In this document: in pieces, positions 1 to 6,448 of the stretch | Position numbering within the stretch: the first letter of the stretch is position 1 | How the letters are laid out: each line of letters begins with the position of its first letter | Source of the DNA: an uncultured Ruminococcus sp. | GTDB lineage: Bacteria; Bacillota; Clostridia; Oscillospirales; Ruminococcaceae | Assembly (NCBI GenBank): GCA_902783235.1 | Contig: CACZQG010000151.1 | Location: forward strand, 1-7,660 | Length of the DNA: 7,660 nucleotides | Direction of reading: 5' to 3' | Program-made: the position numbers and the translations under genes | Notes under the pieces: model-generated | What the model was told of the DNA's origin: nothing | Database searches by the model: none | What the model saw: the letters and a program-made list of their open reading frames with translations, nothing else

Positions 1-47
1 ATTGTACAAAATCGATGCAGGCATACTGGCGTACCCCAAGGGCATTT

Positions 48-82
48 GTGTTTCAATCCAAATCAAAGATTTGGTGAAACAC
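48..82. repeat. Long imperfect inverted repeat (stem-loop)
   Basis: GTGTTTCA (48-55) pairs with TGAAACAC (75-82), and CCAAATC (58-64) pairs with GATTTGG (68-74). This leaves a 2-nt bulge (AT, 56-57) and a 3-nt loop (AAA). The 15 base pairs are a much stronger structure than expected by chance. There is no U-tract on either side. The first bases resemble the end of some CRISPR repeats, but there is a single copy and no spacer array. Confidence 0.7.
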
Positions 83-93
83 TGGCAGATGAC

Positions 94-121
94 GTGCAAA
101 GCTTCTATGCGGTCTTTGCGC
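94..121. repeat. Second stem-loop next to the clpB 3' end
   Basis: GTGCAAAG (94-101) pairs with CTTTGCGC (114-121), giving 8 pairs with one G-T wobble around a 12-nt loop. It lies 19 nt beyond the clpB stop codon on the transcript side and could protect the mRNA 3' end. No T-run follows in the clpB direction. Confidence 0.5.
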
Positions 122-139
122 AGTGTTGCCTTAATTTAT

Positions 140-2737
140 TTATGCAATTGTAAGCCGGCTGCCGTCATAATCTATCTTTAATACCGTACCGGGTTCAACA
201 TCATCAGCAATTATCTTCTTTGCAATCAAAGTTTCAGCTTTACGCTGGAGGAATCGTCTGAGAGGTCTTGCACCATAGTTGGGATCATAGCCCTCATCTA
301 CAATGTAATCCTTAGCCCTGTCAGTAAACTCTACATCTATCTGGTTTTCATTCAATCGCTTTCTCAGATCATTTATCATAAGATCAACGATTCCATATAT
401 CTCATTTTTAGTCAATGGCTTATAGAATACTATTTCATCCAGTCTGTTGAGAAACTCCGGTCTGAATTGCTGCTTTAGCAGAGAGTCTACCTTTGCTCTC
501 GCTTCATCATCTATCTCACCCTTGTCATTTACGCCTTCAAGAATATAGGGCGATCCAAGATTTGAAGTCAATATGATTATGGTATTCTTAAAGTCTACAG
601 TTCTGCCCTGAGAATCTGTAATACGGCCATCATCCAGTACCTGAAGCAGGATATTGAAAACATCGGGGTGAGCCTTTTCCACCTCATCCAGAAGTATGAC
701 TGAGTAAGGTTTTCTGCGTACAGCCTCGGTAAGCTGACCACCTTCTTCGTAACCAACATATCCTGGAGGAGCTCCTATAAGACGGCTCACGCTGAACTTC
801 TCCATGTATTCACTCATGTCGATACGGACAATGTTCTTTTCATCATCAAAAAGTGCTTCTGCCAGCGTTTTTGCAAGCTCTGTTTTACCAACACCTGTCG
901 GTCCCAGGAACAGGAATGAACCTATTGGTCTCTGCGGATTCTGTATACCTGCTCTTGAACGCAGTACAGCTTCACTTACCTTTTCCACTGCTTCCTTCTG
1001 ACCGATAACACGTTTATGGAGTATGTCTTCCAAATGCAAAAGCTTTTCCCTTTCACCTTCCATTAGTCTGGAAACAGGAATACCGGTCCAGCGGCAAATT
1101 ATTCTTGCTATCTCTTCCTCAGTAACTTTATCACGAAGCAGAGAATCAGATTTCTTTGCCTTTTCTGCGATCTCTTCTTCCTCCTCCAGTTCCTTTTTTA
1201 GCTTTGGAAGCTGTCCGTATTTCAACTCAGCTGCTTTGTTCAGGTCATATTCTCTTTCAGCTTTGGCTATTTTACTGTTTACATCCTCAATTTCTTCACG
1301 AAGCTTTTGTACCTTACTAATAGCTGTTTTTTCATTTTCCCACTTTGCCTTCATTTCGTTAAAGCTGTCACGTAATGAGGCAAGCTCCTTCTGTACCTGC
1401 TCCAGATGCTCCGCAGAGATCTTATCATCCTCTTTTTTAAGAGCCGCTTCCTCTATCTCATGCTGTATTATTTTACGCTGTATCTCGTCCAGCTCAGTCG
1501 GCATGGAATCTATCTCGGTTCTGATCATGGCACAGGCTTCATCTACAAGATCTATCGCTTTATCCGGAAGAAATCTGTCACTGATATATCTGTCTGACAA
1601 TGCGGCAGCGGCTATAAGTGCATTGTCATTTATCTTAACTCCATGAAACACCTCATATCTTTCCTTCAAACCACGCAATATGGATATGGTATCCTCCACT
1701 GTTGGTTCATCCACAAGTACTGTCTGGAAACGTCTTTCAAGTGCCGCATCCTTTTCAATATACTGCCTGTATTCATTAAGAGTTGTTGCACCTATACAAT
1801 GCAGCTCTCCCCTTGCCAGCAATGGCTTTAACAGATTGCCCGCATCCATAGCGCCGTCTGTCTTGCCGGCTCCAACGATGGTATGAAGCTCATCTATAAA
1901 CAGTATTATTTTTCCTTCGCTTTTTTTGATCTCCTGCAATACCGCCTTTAAACGTTCCTCAAACTCACCTCTGTATTTGGCACCTGCTATAAGTGAACCC
2001 ATATCAAGAGAGAAGATCTTTCTGTCCTTCAAACTGTCAGGAACATCACCTGCTACGATTCGCAGAGCAAGTCCCTCAGCAATGGCAGTCTTACCAACAC
2101 CAGGTTCTCCTATAAGACATGGATTATTTTTAGTTTTTCTGGAAAGAATTCGTATAACGTTCCTTATCTGTGAATCTCTTCCGATAACGGGATCAAGCTT
2201 ATTATTCCTTGCAAGCTCAACCAGATCCTGACCATATTTTGCAAGTACATCATAGGTATCTTCCGGGGTCTGATTAGTAACTCTTGTATTTCCTCTTACC
2301 TCTGTAAGAGCTGCAAGGAATTTATTCTTATCAAGAGAAAATGCTCTGAAAATCTCTTTAAGCTTATTGGTGGGAGAGTCGATCAAAGAAAGCATTATAT
2401 GCTCTACAGAAACATAATCATCTTTCATGTTAGAAGCTATCTTTTCCGATTCAATGAGAATTCTGTCAGCTTCATTGGAAATATAAACAGTACCGCTCTG
2501 CCGTCCGCTTCCCATTACCTTTGGCATCTGCGAAATGATATTCAGCACTGACTGACAAATAGCACTGTTATCAATATTCATTTTTGACATAAGACCTGAT
2601 ATCAGACCATTTTCCTGTGTCAGAAGTGAGTAAACAAGATGCTCCGGCTCAATTGCATTATTCTGATACTCTATTGCCGTTTCCTGAGCCCTGTTAATGG
2701 CTTCCAGTGACTTTTGAGTAAACTTCTGTGCATTCAT
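140..2737 (-). CDS. clpB: ATP-dependent chaperone/disaggregase ClpB
   Basis: Hexameric AAA+ disaggregase that threads aggregated proteins through its central pore, working with DnaK-DnaJ-GrpE in the cytoplasm. The 865 residues are full length for the family. An N-terminal Clp repeat domain covers about 1-150. NBD1 has Walker A GEPGVGKT (210-217), pore loop KYRG (254-257), Walker B ILFIDE (278-283) and arginine finger ERRF (334-337). The coiled-coil, charge-rich middle domain spans roughly 410-535, which separates ClpB from ClpA and ClpX. NBD2 has Walker A GPTGVGKT (612-619), pore loop GYVGYEEGG (659-667), Walker B VILLDE (680-685), sensor 1 TSN (724-726) and sensor 2 GARPLRR (822-828). I see no ClpP-docking IGF/L loop, as expected for ClpB. 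The ATG start is supported by AAGGAGG seven nt upstream. It follows the zinc-ribbon gene by 50 bp and may be co-transcribed with it. No CIRCE or CtsR site was seen just upstream. Confidence 0.98.
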   Translation of the reverse strand: MNAQKFTQKSLEAINRAQETAIEYQNNAIEPEHLVYSLLTQENGLISGLMSKMNIDNSAICQSVLNIISQMPKVMGSGRQSGTVYISNEADRILIESEKIASNMKDDYVSVEHIMLSLIDSPTNKLKEIFRAFSLDKNKFLAALTEVRGNTRVTNQTPEDTYDVLAKYGQDLVELARNNKLDPVIGRDSQIRNVIRILSRKTKNNPCLIGEPGVGKTAIAEGLALRIVAGDVPDSLKDRKIFSLDMGSLIAGAKYRGEFEERLKAVLQEIKKSEGKIILFIDELHTIVGAGKTDGAMDAGNLLKPLLARGELHCIGATTLNEYRQYIEKDAALERRFQTVLVDEPTVEDTISILRGLKERYEVFHGVKINDNALIAAAALSDRYISDRFLPDKAIDLVDEACAMIRTEIDSMPTELDEIQRKIIQHEIEEAALKKEDDKISAEHLEQVQKELASLRDSFNEMKAKWENEKTAISKVQKLREEIEDVNSKIAKAEREYDLNKAAELKYGQLPKLKKELEEEEEIAEKAKKSDSLLRDKVTEEEIARIICRWTGIPVSRLMEGEREKLLHLEDILHKRVIGQKEAVEKVSEAVLRSRAGIQNPQRPIGSFLFLGPTGVGKTELAKTLAEALFDDEKNIVRIDMSEYMEKFSVSRLIGAPPGYVGYEEGGQLTEAVRRKPYSVILLDEVEKAHPDVFNILLQVLDDGRITDSQGRTVDFKNTIIILTSNLGSPYILEGVNDKGEIDDEARAKVDSLLKQQFRPEFLNRLDEIVFYKPLTKNEIYGIVDLMINDLRKRLNENQIDVEFTDRAKDYIVDEGYDPNYGARPLRRFLQRKAETLIAKKIIADDVEPGTVLKIDYDGSRLTIA

Positions 2738-2744
2738 AACAATT

Positions 2745-2751
2745 CCTCCTT
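2745..2751 (-). promoter_or_regulatory. Strong Shine-Dalgarno of clpB
   Basis: AAGGAGG on the minus strand, 7 nt before the clpB ATG. It is a perfect anti-16S match and fixes the start. The 50-bp gap that holds it shows no convincing sigma-A promoter; the best -10-like string is TATAGA with no matching -35. Confidence 0.85.
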
Positions 2752-2787
2752 AATCAATAACTCTATAGCCTAAATTATTTAATTGAA

Positions 2788-4086
2788 CTATTTGATTTTT
2801 ATATCCTTGACTACCCATTCATGCTCCCATACCGGAAATTCCCTTCCGCAGATGCTGCAATGAGAAAAGCTGAGTGCATCAAAATGCTTTTTACATTCCG
2901 GACATTCAGTGTTTTTAAGCTCCATACTTTTATCGGTTACAGCAGAGAGACTTCTTTGCAGCCGTACCGCAAAAACATCCTCTTGTCTGATAAAACGTGT
3001 TCTCAGATCATATAGATCCAGCATTGATACTTCAATATCCAGTATACACATATTTTCCTTTGCACACATGGATTTTACATTCATGAAACCGGTATATACA
3101 GAATCAATTATAGGATACTGCCTGATTGGTGAATTAGTTCGCAGAACTGTCAGCTCCTTTGCGTCTTTGCAATACAACGCAAATTGTATCAGTTTGACCA
3201 CTGTTTCCTCAAAATGCTCTGTATTAAAGCTTCTGTCATATTTTTTCATAAAAGTATTAAGGCTTTTGGCACTTTCTGATGACTTGCTTATCCGGGATGA
3301 ATATTTGACCTCATTGTATATCAGTCTTGCAAGTATTGTCAGGATCCCTGCACCTGCACCTAAAAGAGCACATTTCAGAGGCATGATCAGTGCATCTGAA
3401 AGTAATGTTTTAAGTGCATTTCCTTCAAGTGATGGAGGCATCTCAGCGATCATGGATACTGCTATCATAGGAATTCCCACAACAAATCCAATAACAGCAC
3501 CAACAAGAAGTGTTTTAAGAAGATCTATTATGTGAAGTGATACACTTTTTCTAATAAAAAATCCCTGTACTCTGGGGAACAGCCCTGTAACAAAGGAACT
3601 GTATCCACAGCTTTCACAGCCCTTCTCCAGCTGCCTGAGACCTGCTATATTTCCGCATTTGGGGCAGCAAAACTCCTGATCATCACTGATATTCTGAGGT
3701 TCAGCAGTAACGATATCAGCACACAGTCTGACATTTTCCTTTCCTGAATATGAGGTTCCCCTGTTATTCTTAACAGTGAACCGACGTTTTATTGCTTTTG
3801 ATATATGCTTTATTTGATAGATACCTGCTTTACTTTGTCTGCCCTCTGTTTCAGACAGCTTTGCTCCCATGATCTCTTCTGTAAAGGTAAGCTGTCTGTC
3901 AGAAAGTCTGTCTCTCCGGTATTCTAAAAGCTGTCTGAGTTCAGATGATATTCCATCAGGCATTTCACCGCCGCTGCCGTATCTTTCAAGCTGCTCGCAA
4001 AAACGACTGAAAAAAATACCATCTGTATAATCAATATCATCATGCTTCTTTTCAACACCTGCCAACTGCTTATCAAATCCACTCAT
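2788..4086 (-). CDS. Two-TM, double zinc-ribbon membrane protein with probable Tim44-like region
   Basis: 432 residues, function unknown. The N-terminal 130 residues are polar. A first zinc ribbon follows (CPKC 141-144 and CESC 157-160). Two hydrophobic segments (about 186-213 and 232-256, the second glycine-rich) predict a membrane hairpin. Residues about 275-390 resemble Tim44-like domains, with a KKYDRSFN...F pattern and a later region of alternating hydrophobics; this is by eye and uncertain. A second zinc ribbon lies near the C-terminus (CPEC 395-398, C410-x2-C413). There is no signal peptide. The start is 15 nt after the stop of the RHH gene, with a weak ribosome binding site (AGAAGTGG), so translation may depend on coupling. 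clpB follows after 50 bp. Tim44-like domains are typically peripheral membrane or protein-interaction modules. A role in membrane protein quality control would suit the neighbour but is only inference. Confidence 0.85.
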   Translation of the reverse strand: MSGFDKQLAGVEKKHDDIDYTDGIFFSRFCEQLERYGSGGEMPDGISSELRQLLEYRRDRLSDRQLTFTEEIMGAKLSETEGRQSKAGIYQIKHISKAIKRRFTVKNNRGTSYSGKENVRLCADIVTAEPQNISDDQEFCCPKCGNIAGLRQLEKGCESCGYSSFVTGLFPRVQGFFIRKSVSLHIIDLLKTLLVGAVIGFVVGIPMIAVSMIAEMPPSLEGNALKTLLSDALIMPLKCALLGAGAGILTILARLIYNEVKYSSRISKSSESAKSLNTFMKKYDRSFNTEHFEETVVKLIQFALYCKDAKELTVLRTNSPIRQYPIIDSVYTGFMNVKSMCAKENMCILDIEVSMLDLYDLRTRFIRQEDVFAVRLQRSLSAVTDKSMELKNTECPECKKHFDALSFSHCSICGREFPVWEHEWVVKDIKIK

Positions 4087-4101
4087 TTATCCACTTCTTT
4101 T

Positions 4102-4755
4102 CTATACATATATGCTGTCTGAATGATCGCTGTAAAAGCTGTCTATTTTTTTTACTGCTTCCTCAGGTATATCCATGTCCGCAAAGTATATCTTTATTGC
4201 GGAATCAATATAACCTATCAGTTCACTTACCCATTGTCCGAGTTTTTCATTATCATAATGAATATCATCTATGAGTTTCAGACTTCGTATAAATTTTCCA
4301 TCTGAAAAACTATACTCAACACCATTTCTGAATTTTCTTCCGGAATAACGATTTTCAATTGCACTCCATATACCGAAAAATGATTCAAGTGCTTTCATAA
4401 GCTGGATACTTTGTGTCCGGAAGGAAACTGTAAGATAACCGAATGTACTGTCATGCATTTCCCGAAGAAGCTCCACCCTGTATCGTATCGTAGGCTTATA
4501 CTTAAATCTCAAAGGACTTCTCATGGAGAGCATTGCCTCTGATGATTGTCCCTGTATCATAAAATGACTGTCCATCATATTTCTGATGCATTGAAAAATA
4601 TTCTTCATTCGCTGTTCCGGGGTTATATACGATACTTTTTCCGCAAGTATCTGGTTTATAAGATTTGATCTGCTTGTACCCAGACGATATGCCATTTCGT
4701 CTATAGCTTCTACAACGTCATCTGTCAAAACTAAGCTATAAACACTTTTTTTCAT
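4102..4755 (-). CDS. Ribbon-helix-helix DNA-binding protein with uncharacterised C-terminal domain
   Basis: From the ATG at 4755 this encodes 217 residues. The first ~45 residues have the ribbon-helix-helix pattern: a short basic beta strand (KKSVYSLVLT), a helix (DDVVEAIDEMAYRLG), the turn TSRSN, and a second helix (LINQILAEKV). This is the CopG/MetJ/Arc type of fold, which dimerises and places the paired strand in the DNA major groove. Residues ~50-217 form an unrecognised, mostly helical domain with many aromatic and basic residues; no enzyme motif is seen. An upstream in-frame GTG at 4764 would give 220 residues, but the ribosome binding site AGAAGG (4764-4769) overlaps it and is spaced 8 nt from the ATG, so the ATG is preferred. 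It is first in a cluster with the zinc-ribbon gene and clpB. The likely role is autoregulator of that cluster, an inference from the operator-like repeat at the promoter. Confidence 0.88.
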   Translation of the reverse strand: MKKSVYSLVLTDDVVEAIDEMAYRLGTSRSNLINQILAEKVSYITPEQRMKNIFQCIRNMMDSHFMIQGQSSEAMLSMRSPLRFKYKPTIRYRVELLREMHDSTFGYLTVSFRTQSIQLMKALESFFGIWSAIENRYSGRKFRNGVEYSFSDGKFIRSLKLIDDIHYDNEKLGQWVSELIGYIDSAIKIYFADMDIPEEAVKKIDSFYSDHSDSIYV

Positions 4756-4761
4756 TTTTAT

Positions 4762-4771
4762 CACCTTCTTT
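4762..4771 (-). promoter_or_regulatory. Shine-Dalgarno deciding the RHH gene start
   Basis: AGAAGGTGAT on the minus strand (4769 down to 4760) closely matches the anti-Shine-Dalgarno complement. It sits 8 nt (counted from AGAAGG) ahead of the ATG at 4755 and includes the GTG at 4764, so the GTG is probably part of the binding site rather than the initiator. The predicted transcript start near 4771 leaves a leader of only about 16 nt. Confidence 0.7.
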
Positions 4772-4777
4772 TATTAT

Positions 4778-4806
4778 ATTATAGCACCGATTATATAACT
4801 TGTCAA
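4778..4806 (-). promoter_or_regulatory. Perfect-consensus sigma-A promoter of the RHH/zinc-ribbon/clpB cluster
   Basis: On the minus strand TTGACA (4806-4801) is followed by a 17-bp spacer and TATAAT (4783-4778), a perfect match to consensus in both boxes and spacing. The transcript would begin near 4771. A promoter this strong in front of a DNA-binding protein gene usually needs repression, which fits the flanking inverted repeat. Confidence 0.88.
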
Positions 4807-4820
4807 CCCTTTTATATAAT
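4790..4820. promoter_or_regulatory. Inverted repeat around the -35 box, candidate RHH operator
   Basis: ATTATATAA (4790-4798) and TTATATAAT (4812-4820) form a perfect 9-bp inverted repeat separated by 13 bp. Each arm contains the palindrome TTATATAA, and the arm centres are 21 bp apart, about two helical turns. The -35 box (4801-4806) lies between the arms and the upstream half of the spacer is covered. Binding there by the RHH dimer pair would block RNA polymerase. The link to this protein is inferred from position, and the surrounding AT-richness makes chance resemblance possible. Confidence 0.55.
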
Positions 4821-4861
4821 TTTTTATACGACTTTATCTTTTATTTTTTTATGTAACATTT

Positions 4862-4867
4862 TATAAT
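4862..4867 (+). promoter_or_regulatory. Possible -10 box for the Cys-rich/yunB pair
   Basis: TATAAT is perfect, but the region 17 bp upstream (TTTTAT) is a poor -35. The overlapping CATTTTA (4857-4863) fits the -10 pattern of forespore sigma-F/G, and AATACTAT (4874-4881) partly fits the sigma-E pattern, yet neither has a convincing -35. The promoter is therefore somewhere in 4835-4885 and its sigma factor is unresolved. Confidence 0.35.
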
Positions 4868-4889
4868 CTCCCGAATACTATGTAGTAAG

Positions 4890-4923
4890 GCAAAACGCAG
4901 CACAATGCGTTTGCTATTTTTTT
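4890..4923 (+). terminator. Terminator-like hairpin and T-run in the leader of the Cys-rich gene
   Basis: AAACGCA (4893-4899) pairs with TGCGTTT (4906-4912) around the 6-nt loop GCACAA. Two more G-C pairs (4890-4891 with 4913-4914) extend it past one bulged A. A run of seven T (4917-4923) follows after two bases. This is the layout of a modest intrinsic terminator. No plus-strand gene lies upstream in the window that it could terminate, so it may act as an attenuator for the gene that begins 17 nt later. Confidence 0.55.
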
Positions 4924-4924
4924 C

Positions 4925-4931
4925 AGGAAGG
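4925..4931 (+). promoter_or_regulatory. Shine-Dalgarno of the Cys-rich gene
   Basis: AGGAAGG, 9 nt before the ATG at 4941. ATGs at 4932 and 4937 lie between it and the start; they open reading frames of only two and three codons, and an in-frame TGA at 4938 makes 4941 the earliest start for the long frame. Confidence 0.7.
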
Positions 4932-4940
4932 ATGATATGA

Positions 4941-5726
4941 ATGAATGACTACTCATCAAAGCATTTCAACGAATGTGAGGCTGTACCCGTCAAAGTAGAC
5001 AGAGTTTTTGACAGTTGCAGCGATAAGGACTGCATCGAAGGAGTTCAGGTTGATCTGGCGTGCCCCCTACCTCCCAACGCTCAGATAGTCAAGACAAAGT
5101 GTATAAGCGTATCCGATGCCTGCATTAATGTAGAACCAATCCCATTCAATAAGGGCTTCTATTCGGTGGACATCACTTTTACTTTCGATGTTTCAATGCT
5201 GGCTTACGAAACTGCCTGCGGATGCCCGGTACCTGTACAAGGAACAGCCTCTATCAGCAAAAATTGCATTCTGTTCGGAAGTGAGACCAACTCAAAAACC
5301 TTCTCAAATACAGGCAGGAGCATAGGTGTCACCGACAGCTGCTGCTGTACGGTCAATCCTCCTACCGCACTTGTCCAGGCAGTATCTCCAATAGTTCTGG
5401 AATCCAAGATAAAAAATAACGGCTGCGGCTGTGAATGTGCACCTGAAAACGGACAGCCGGGAGGAAAGGCTGTTGTACTTACAGTGGGACTTTTCTATGT
5501 TGTTGAGCTGGTCAGACCTGTTACAATAATGGTGCCCGCTTACAACTATACCATTCCTCAAAAGGAATGCTGTACAAATACTGATACTCCATGTGAAGTT
5601 TTTGACAGGATCAAATTTCCCACAGAAGAATTCTCTCCGCAAAAGCTGGATAATACTTACTGCAGCTGCCAGGAACCTGAAAGAAAGCCCTTGCTTAGTG
5701 ATGACTGCGGCTGTACTGATCTGTAA
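4941..5726 (+). CDS. Cysteine-rich conserved clostridial protein, probably spore-associated
   Basis: 261 residues with 22 cysteines (8.4%), largely in short clusters: CGC at 93-95, CCC at 134-136, CGCEC at 162-166, CC at 210-211, CSC at 241-243 and CGC at 256-258. No signal peptide or membrane segment is evident. Between the clusters are beta-rich, hydrophobic stretches, including FNKGFYSVDITFTFDV (69-84). The N-terminal VKVDRVFDSCSDKDCIE (17-33) and the KGFYSVD and LFGSE segments resemble, from memory, an uncharacterised family common in spore-forming Clostridia; this could not be checked. The cysteines could bind metal or form disulfide or thioether cross-links as in coat proteins. yunB begins 8-14 nt downstream, so the two are probably co-transcribed and a role in the spore envelope is likely, but no function is established. 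Expression may be controlled by the hairpin in its leader. Confidence 0.85.
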   Translation: MNDYSSKHFNECEAVPVKVDRVFDSCSDKDCIEGVQVDLACPLPPNAQIVKTKCISVSDACINVEPIPFNKGFYSVDITFTFDVSMLAYETACGCPVPVQGTASISKNCILFGSETNSKTFSNTGRSIGVTDSCCCTVNPPTALVQAVSPIVLESKIKNNGCGCECAPENGQPGGKAVVLTVGLFYVVELVRPVTIMVPAYNYTIPQKECCTNTDTPCEVFDRIKFPTEEFSPQKLDNTYCSCQEPERKPLLSDDCGCTDL

Positions 5727-5740
5727 CAGGTCCCGTGTCC

Positions 5741-6355
5741 ATGAGACAGGGGAAACGCCGTATCAACAAGCGAACCGCTGCGATAATTGCCGCAGCGGTA
5801 TTTTCGCTTACAGTAATACTCATTATCAGGGGAATTGACAAAAGCATTGAACCAAGAGTAAAAGAAATATGCGGCAGCTACTGTAAAATGCGTCTTGACA
5901 GGATCATGAGCGAAGCTGTTACAGAGGTGATTGAAGAAAACAAGATCAGCTATAATGATATTATAATTAAGGATGAAATAAATGGTAAGATCAGTTCCAT
6001 GGAGATCAGAACAGAAACGGTCAACCGTATACAATCTCAGGCTATAAACAAGATCACAGAAAGAATGAAGGCTGACTGTACCGAAATGACAATACCTTTG
6101 GGAAGCGTCAGTGACTCTTTTCTTCTCAGTGGAAGAGGCCCGGACATAAAAGTAAGACTCATGCTCAGCGGAGGCGTAGATACACTCATTAAAGGGAGCT
6201 TTAAAAGTGCAGGAATTAATCAGACCTGTCATACCATAAACATGGAATTATCCGCACAAGGAGTAATAATAATGCCCTCCGGCAGTATGGATATATCATC
6301 ATCCATTACCTGTCCCATTGCTGAAAGTATAATAATAGGAGAAGTTCCGTTTTAG
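5741..6355 (+). CDS. yunB: YunB-family sporulation protein
   Basis: YunB is needed for normal sporulation in Bacillus subtilis, where it is a mother-cell (sigma-E) gene; its biochemical role is unknown. From the ATG at 5741 this encodes 204 residues. After a basic N-terminus (RQGKRRINKR) a single membrane segment covers about residues 12-30, followed by an external domain. Family features are GRGPDIKV (about 131-138), SAGINQT (about 156-162) and the terminal E-S-I-I-I-G-E-V-P. The chain stops right after VPF, so it seems slightly shorter at the C-terminus than many homologs. A GTG at 5735 would add two residues; the only ribosome-binding-like string (ACAGG) is 4 nt from GTG and 10 nt from ATG, so the start is uncertain and translation may be coupled to the upstream gene. 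A strong hairpin lies within the first codons. Confidence 0.93.
   Translation: MRQGKRRINKRTAAIIAAAVFSLTVILIIRGIDKSIEPRVKEICGSYCKMRLDRIMSEAVTEVIEENKISYNDIIIKDEINGKISSMEIRTETVNRIQSQAINKITERMKADCTEMTIPLGSVSDSFLLSGRGPDIKVRLMLSGGVDTLIKGSFKSAGINQTCHTINMELSAQGVIIMPSGSMDISSSITCPIAESIIIGEVPF
5768..5809. repeat. Strong GC-rich hairpin inside the yunB start region
   Basis: ACCGCTGCG (5774-5782) and CGCAGCGGT (5791-5799) form a perfect 9-bp stem around an 8-nt loop. Outer arms AAGCGA (5768-5773) and TCGCTT (5804-5809) pair as well, leaving a 4-nt bulge (ATTT) on the right. It begins 28 nt after the yunB ATG. The short T-run after the inner stem makes it slightly terminator-like. Confidence 0.65.
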
Positions 6356-6379
6356 CTCTTATTTTTTTTATCAATCCTA

Positions 6380-6408
6380 TTGAAATTTCACTGATAATAT
6401 GATAAAAT
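6380..6408 (+). promoter_or_regulatory. Sigma-A promoter of apgM
   Basis: TTGAAA (6380-6385), a 17-bp spacer and TAAAAT (6403-6408), with an extended -10 TGA (6400-6402) immediately before it. Each box differs from consensus at one base. A second perfect TATAAT at 6408-6413 overlaps the end but lacks a well-spaced -35. Transcription would begin near 6415, separate from the yunB pair, although no clear terminator follows yunB apart from an eight-T run (6362-6369) with no good hairpin. Confidence 0.65.
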
Positions 6409-6448
6409 ATAATTGTCAGAAAAATATCAATATTAAGGACTGATGAAA

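Larger units (their letters stand above)
1..139. other. Gene-free region downstream of clpB with two stem-loops
   Basis: No credible ORF lies in this stretch, which follows the clpB stop codon. It contains two adjacent inverted repeats (48-82 and 94-121) and looks less AT-rich than the other intergenic regions here. Neither hairpin is followed by a T-run on either strand, so they do not look like ordinary intrinsic terminators. The dense secondary structure suggests a small structured repeat or a mobile-element remnant cut by the window edge, but only one copy is visible, so this is inference. Confidence 0.4.

Noticed and set aside
48..82. CRISPR repeat resemblance (GTTTCAATCC)
   Set aside because: Only one copy is present and there is no spacer-repeat periodicity; the structure is a single long hairpin.
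1023..1646. Plus-strand ORF of 207 codons antisense to clpB
   Set aside because: It lies opposite the ClpB middle and first ATPase domains, is a serine-rich low-complexity translation typical of antisense frames, and has no credible ribosome binding site.
2909..3535. Plus-strand ORF of 208 codons antisense to the zinc-ribbon gene
   Set aside because: It is a shadow of a minus-strand gene that has clear zinc-ribbon and membrane features, and its own translation shows no recognisable domain.
4831..4940. Riboswitch in the leader of the Cys-rich gene
   Set aside because: The leader downstream of any likely promoter is about 60-70 nt and shows only a single hairpin; no known aptamer core motif was recognised.
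5657..6232. Minus-strand ORF of 191 codons opposite yunB
   Set aside because: The plus-strand frame carries the YunB family motifs; the antisense product is unrecognisable.
6356..6372. Intrinsic terminator after yunB
   Set aside because: There is an eight-T run but no stable stem directly before it, only a possible 4-bp pairing.
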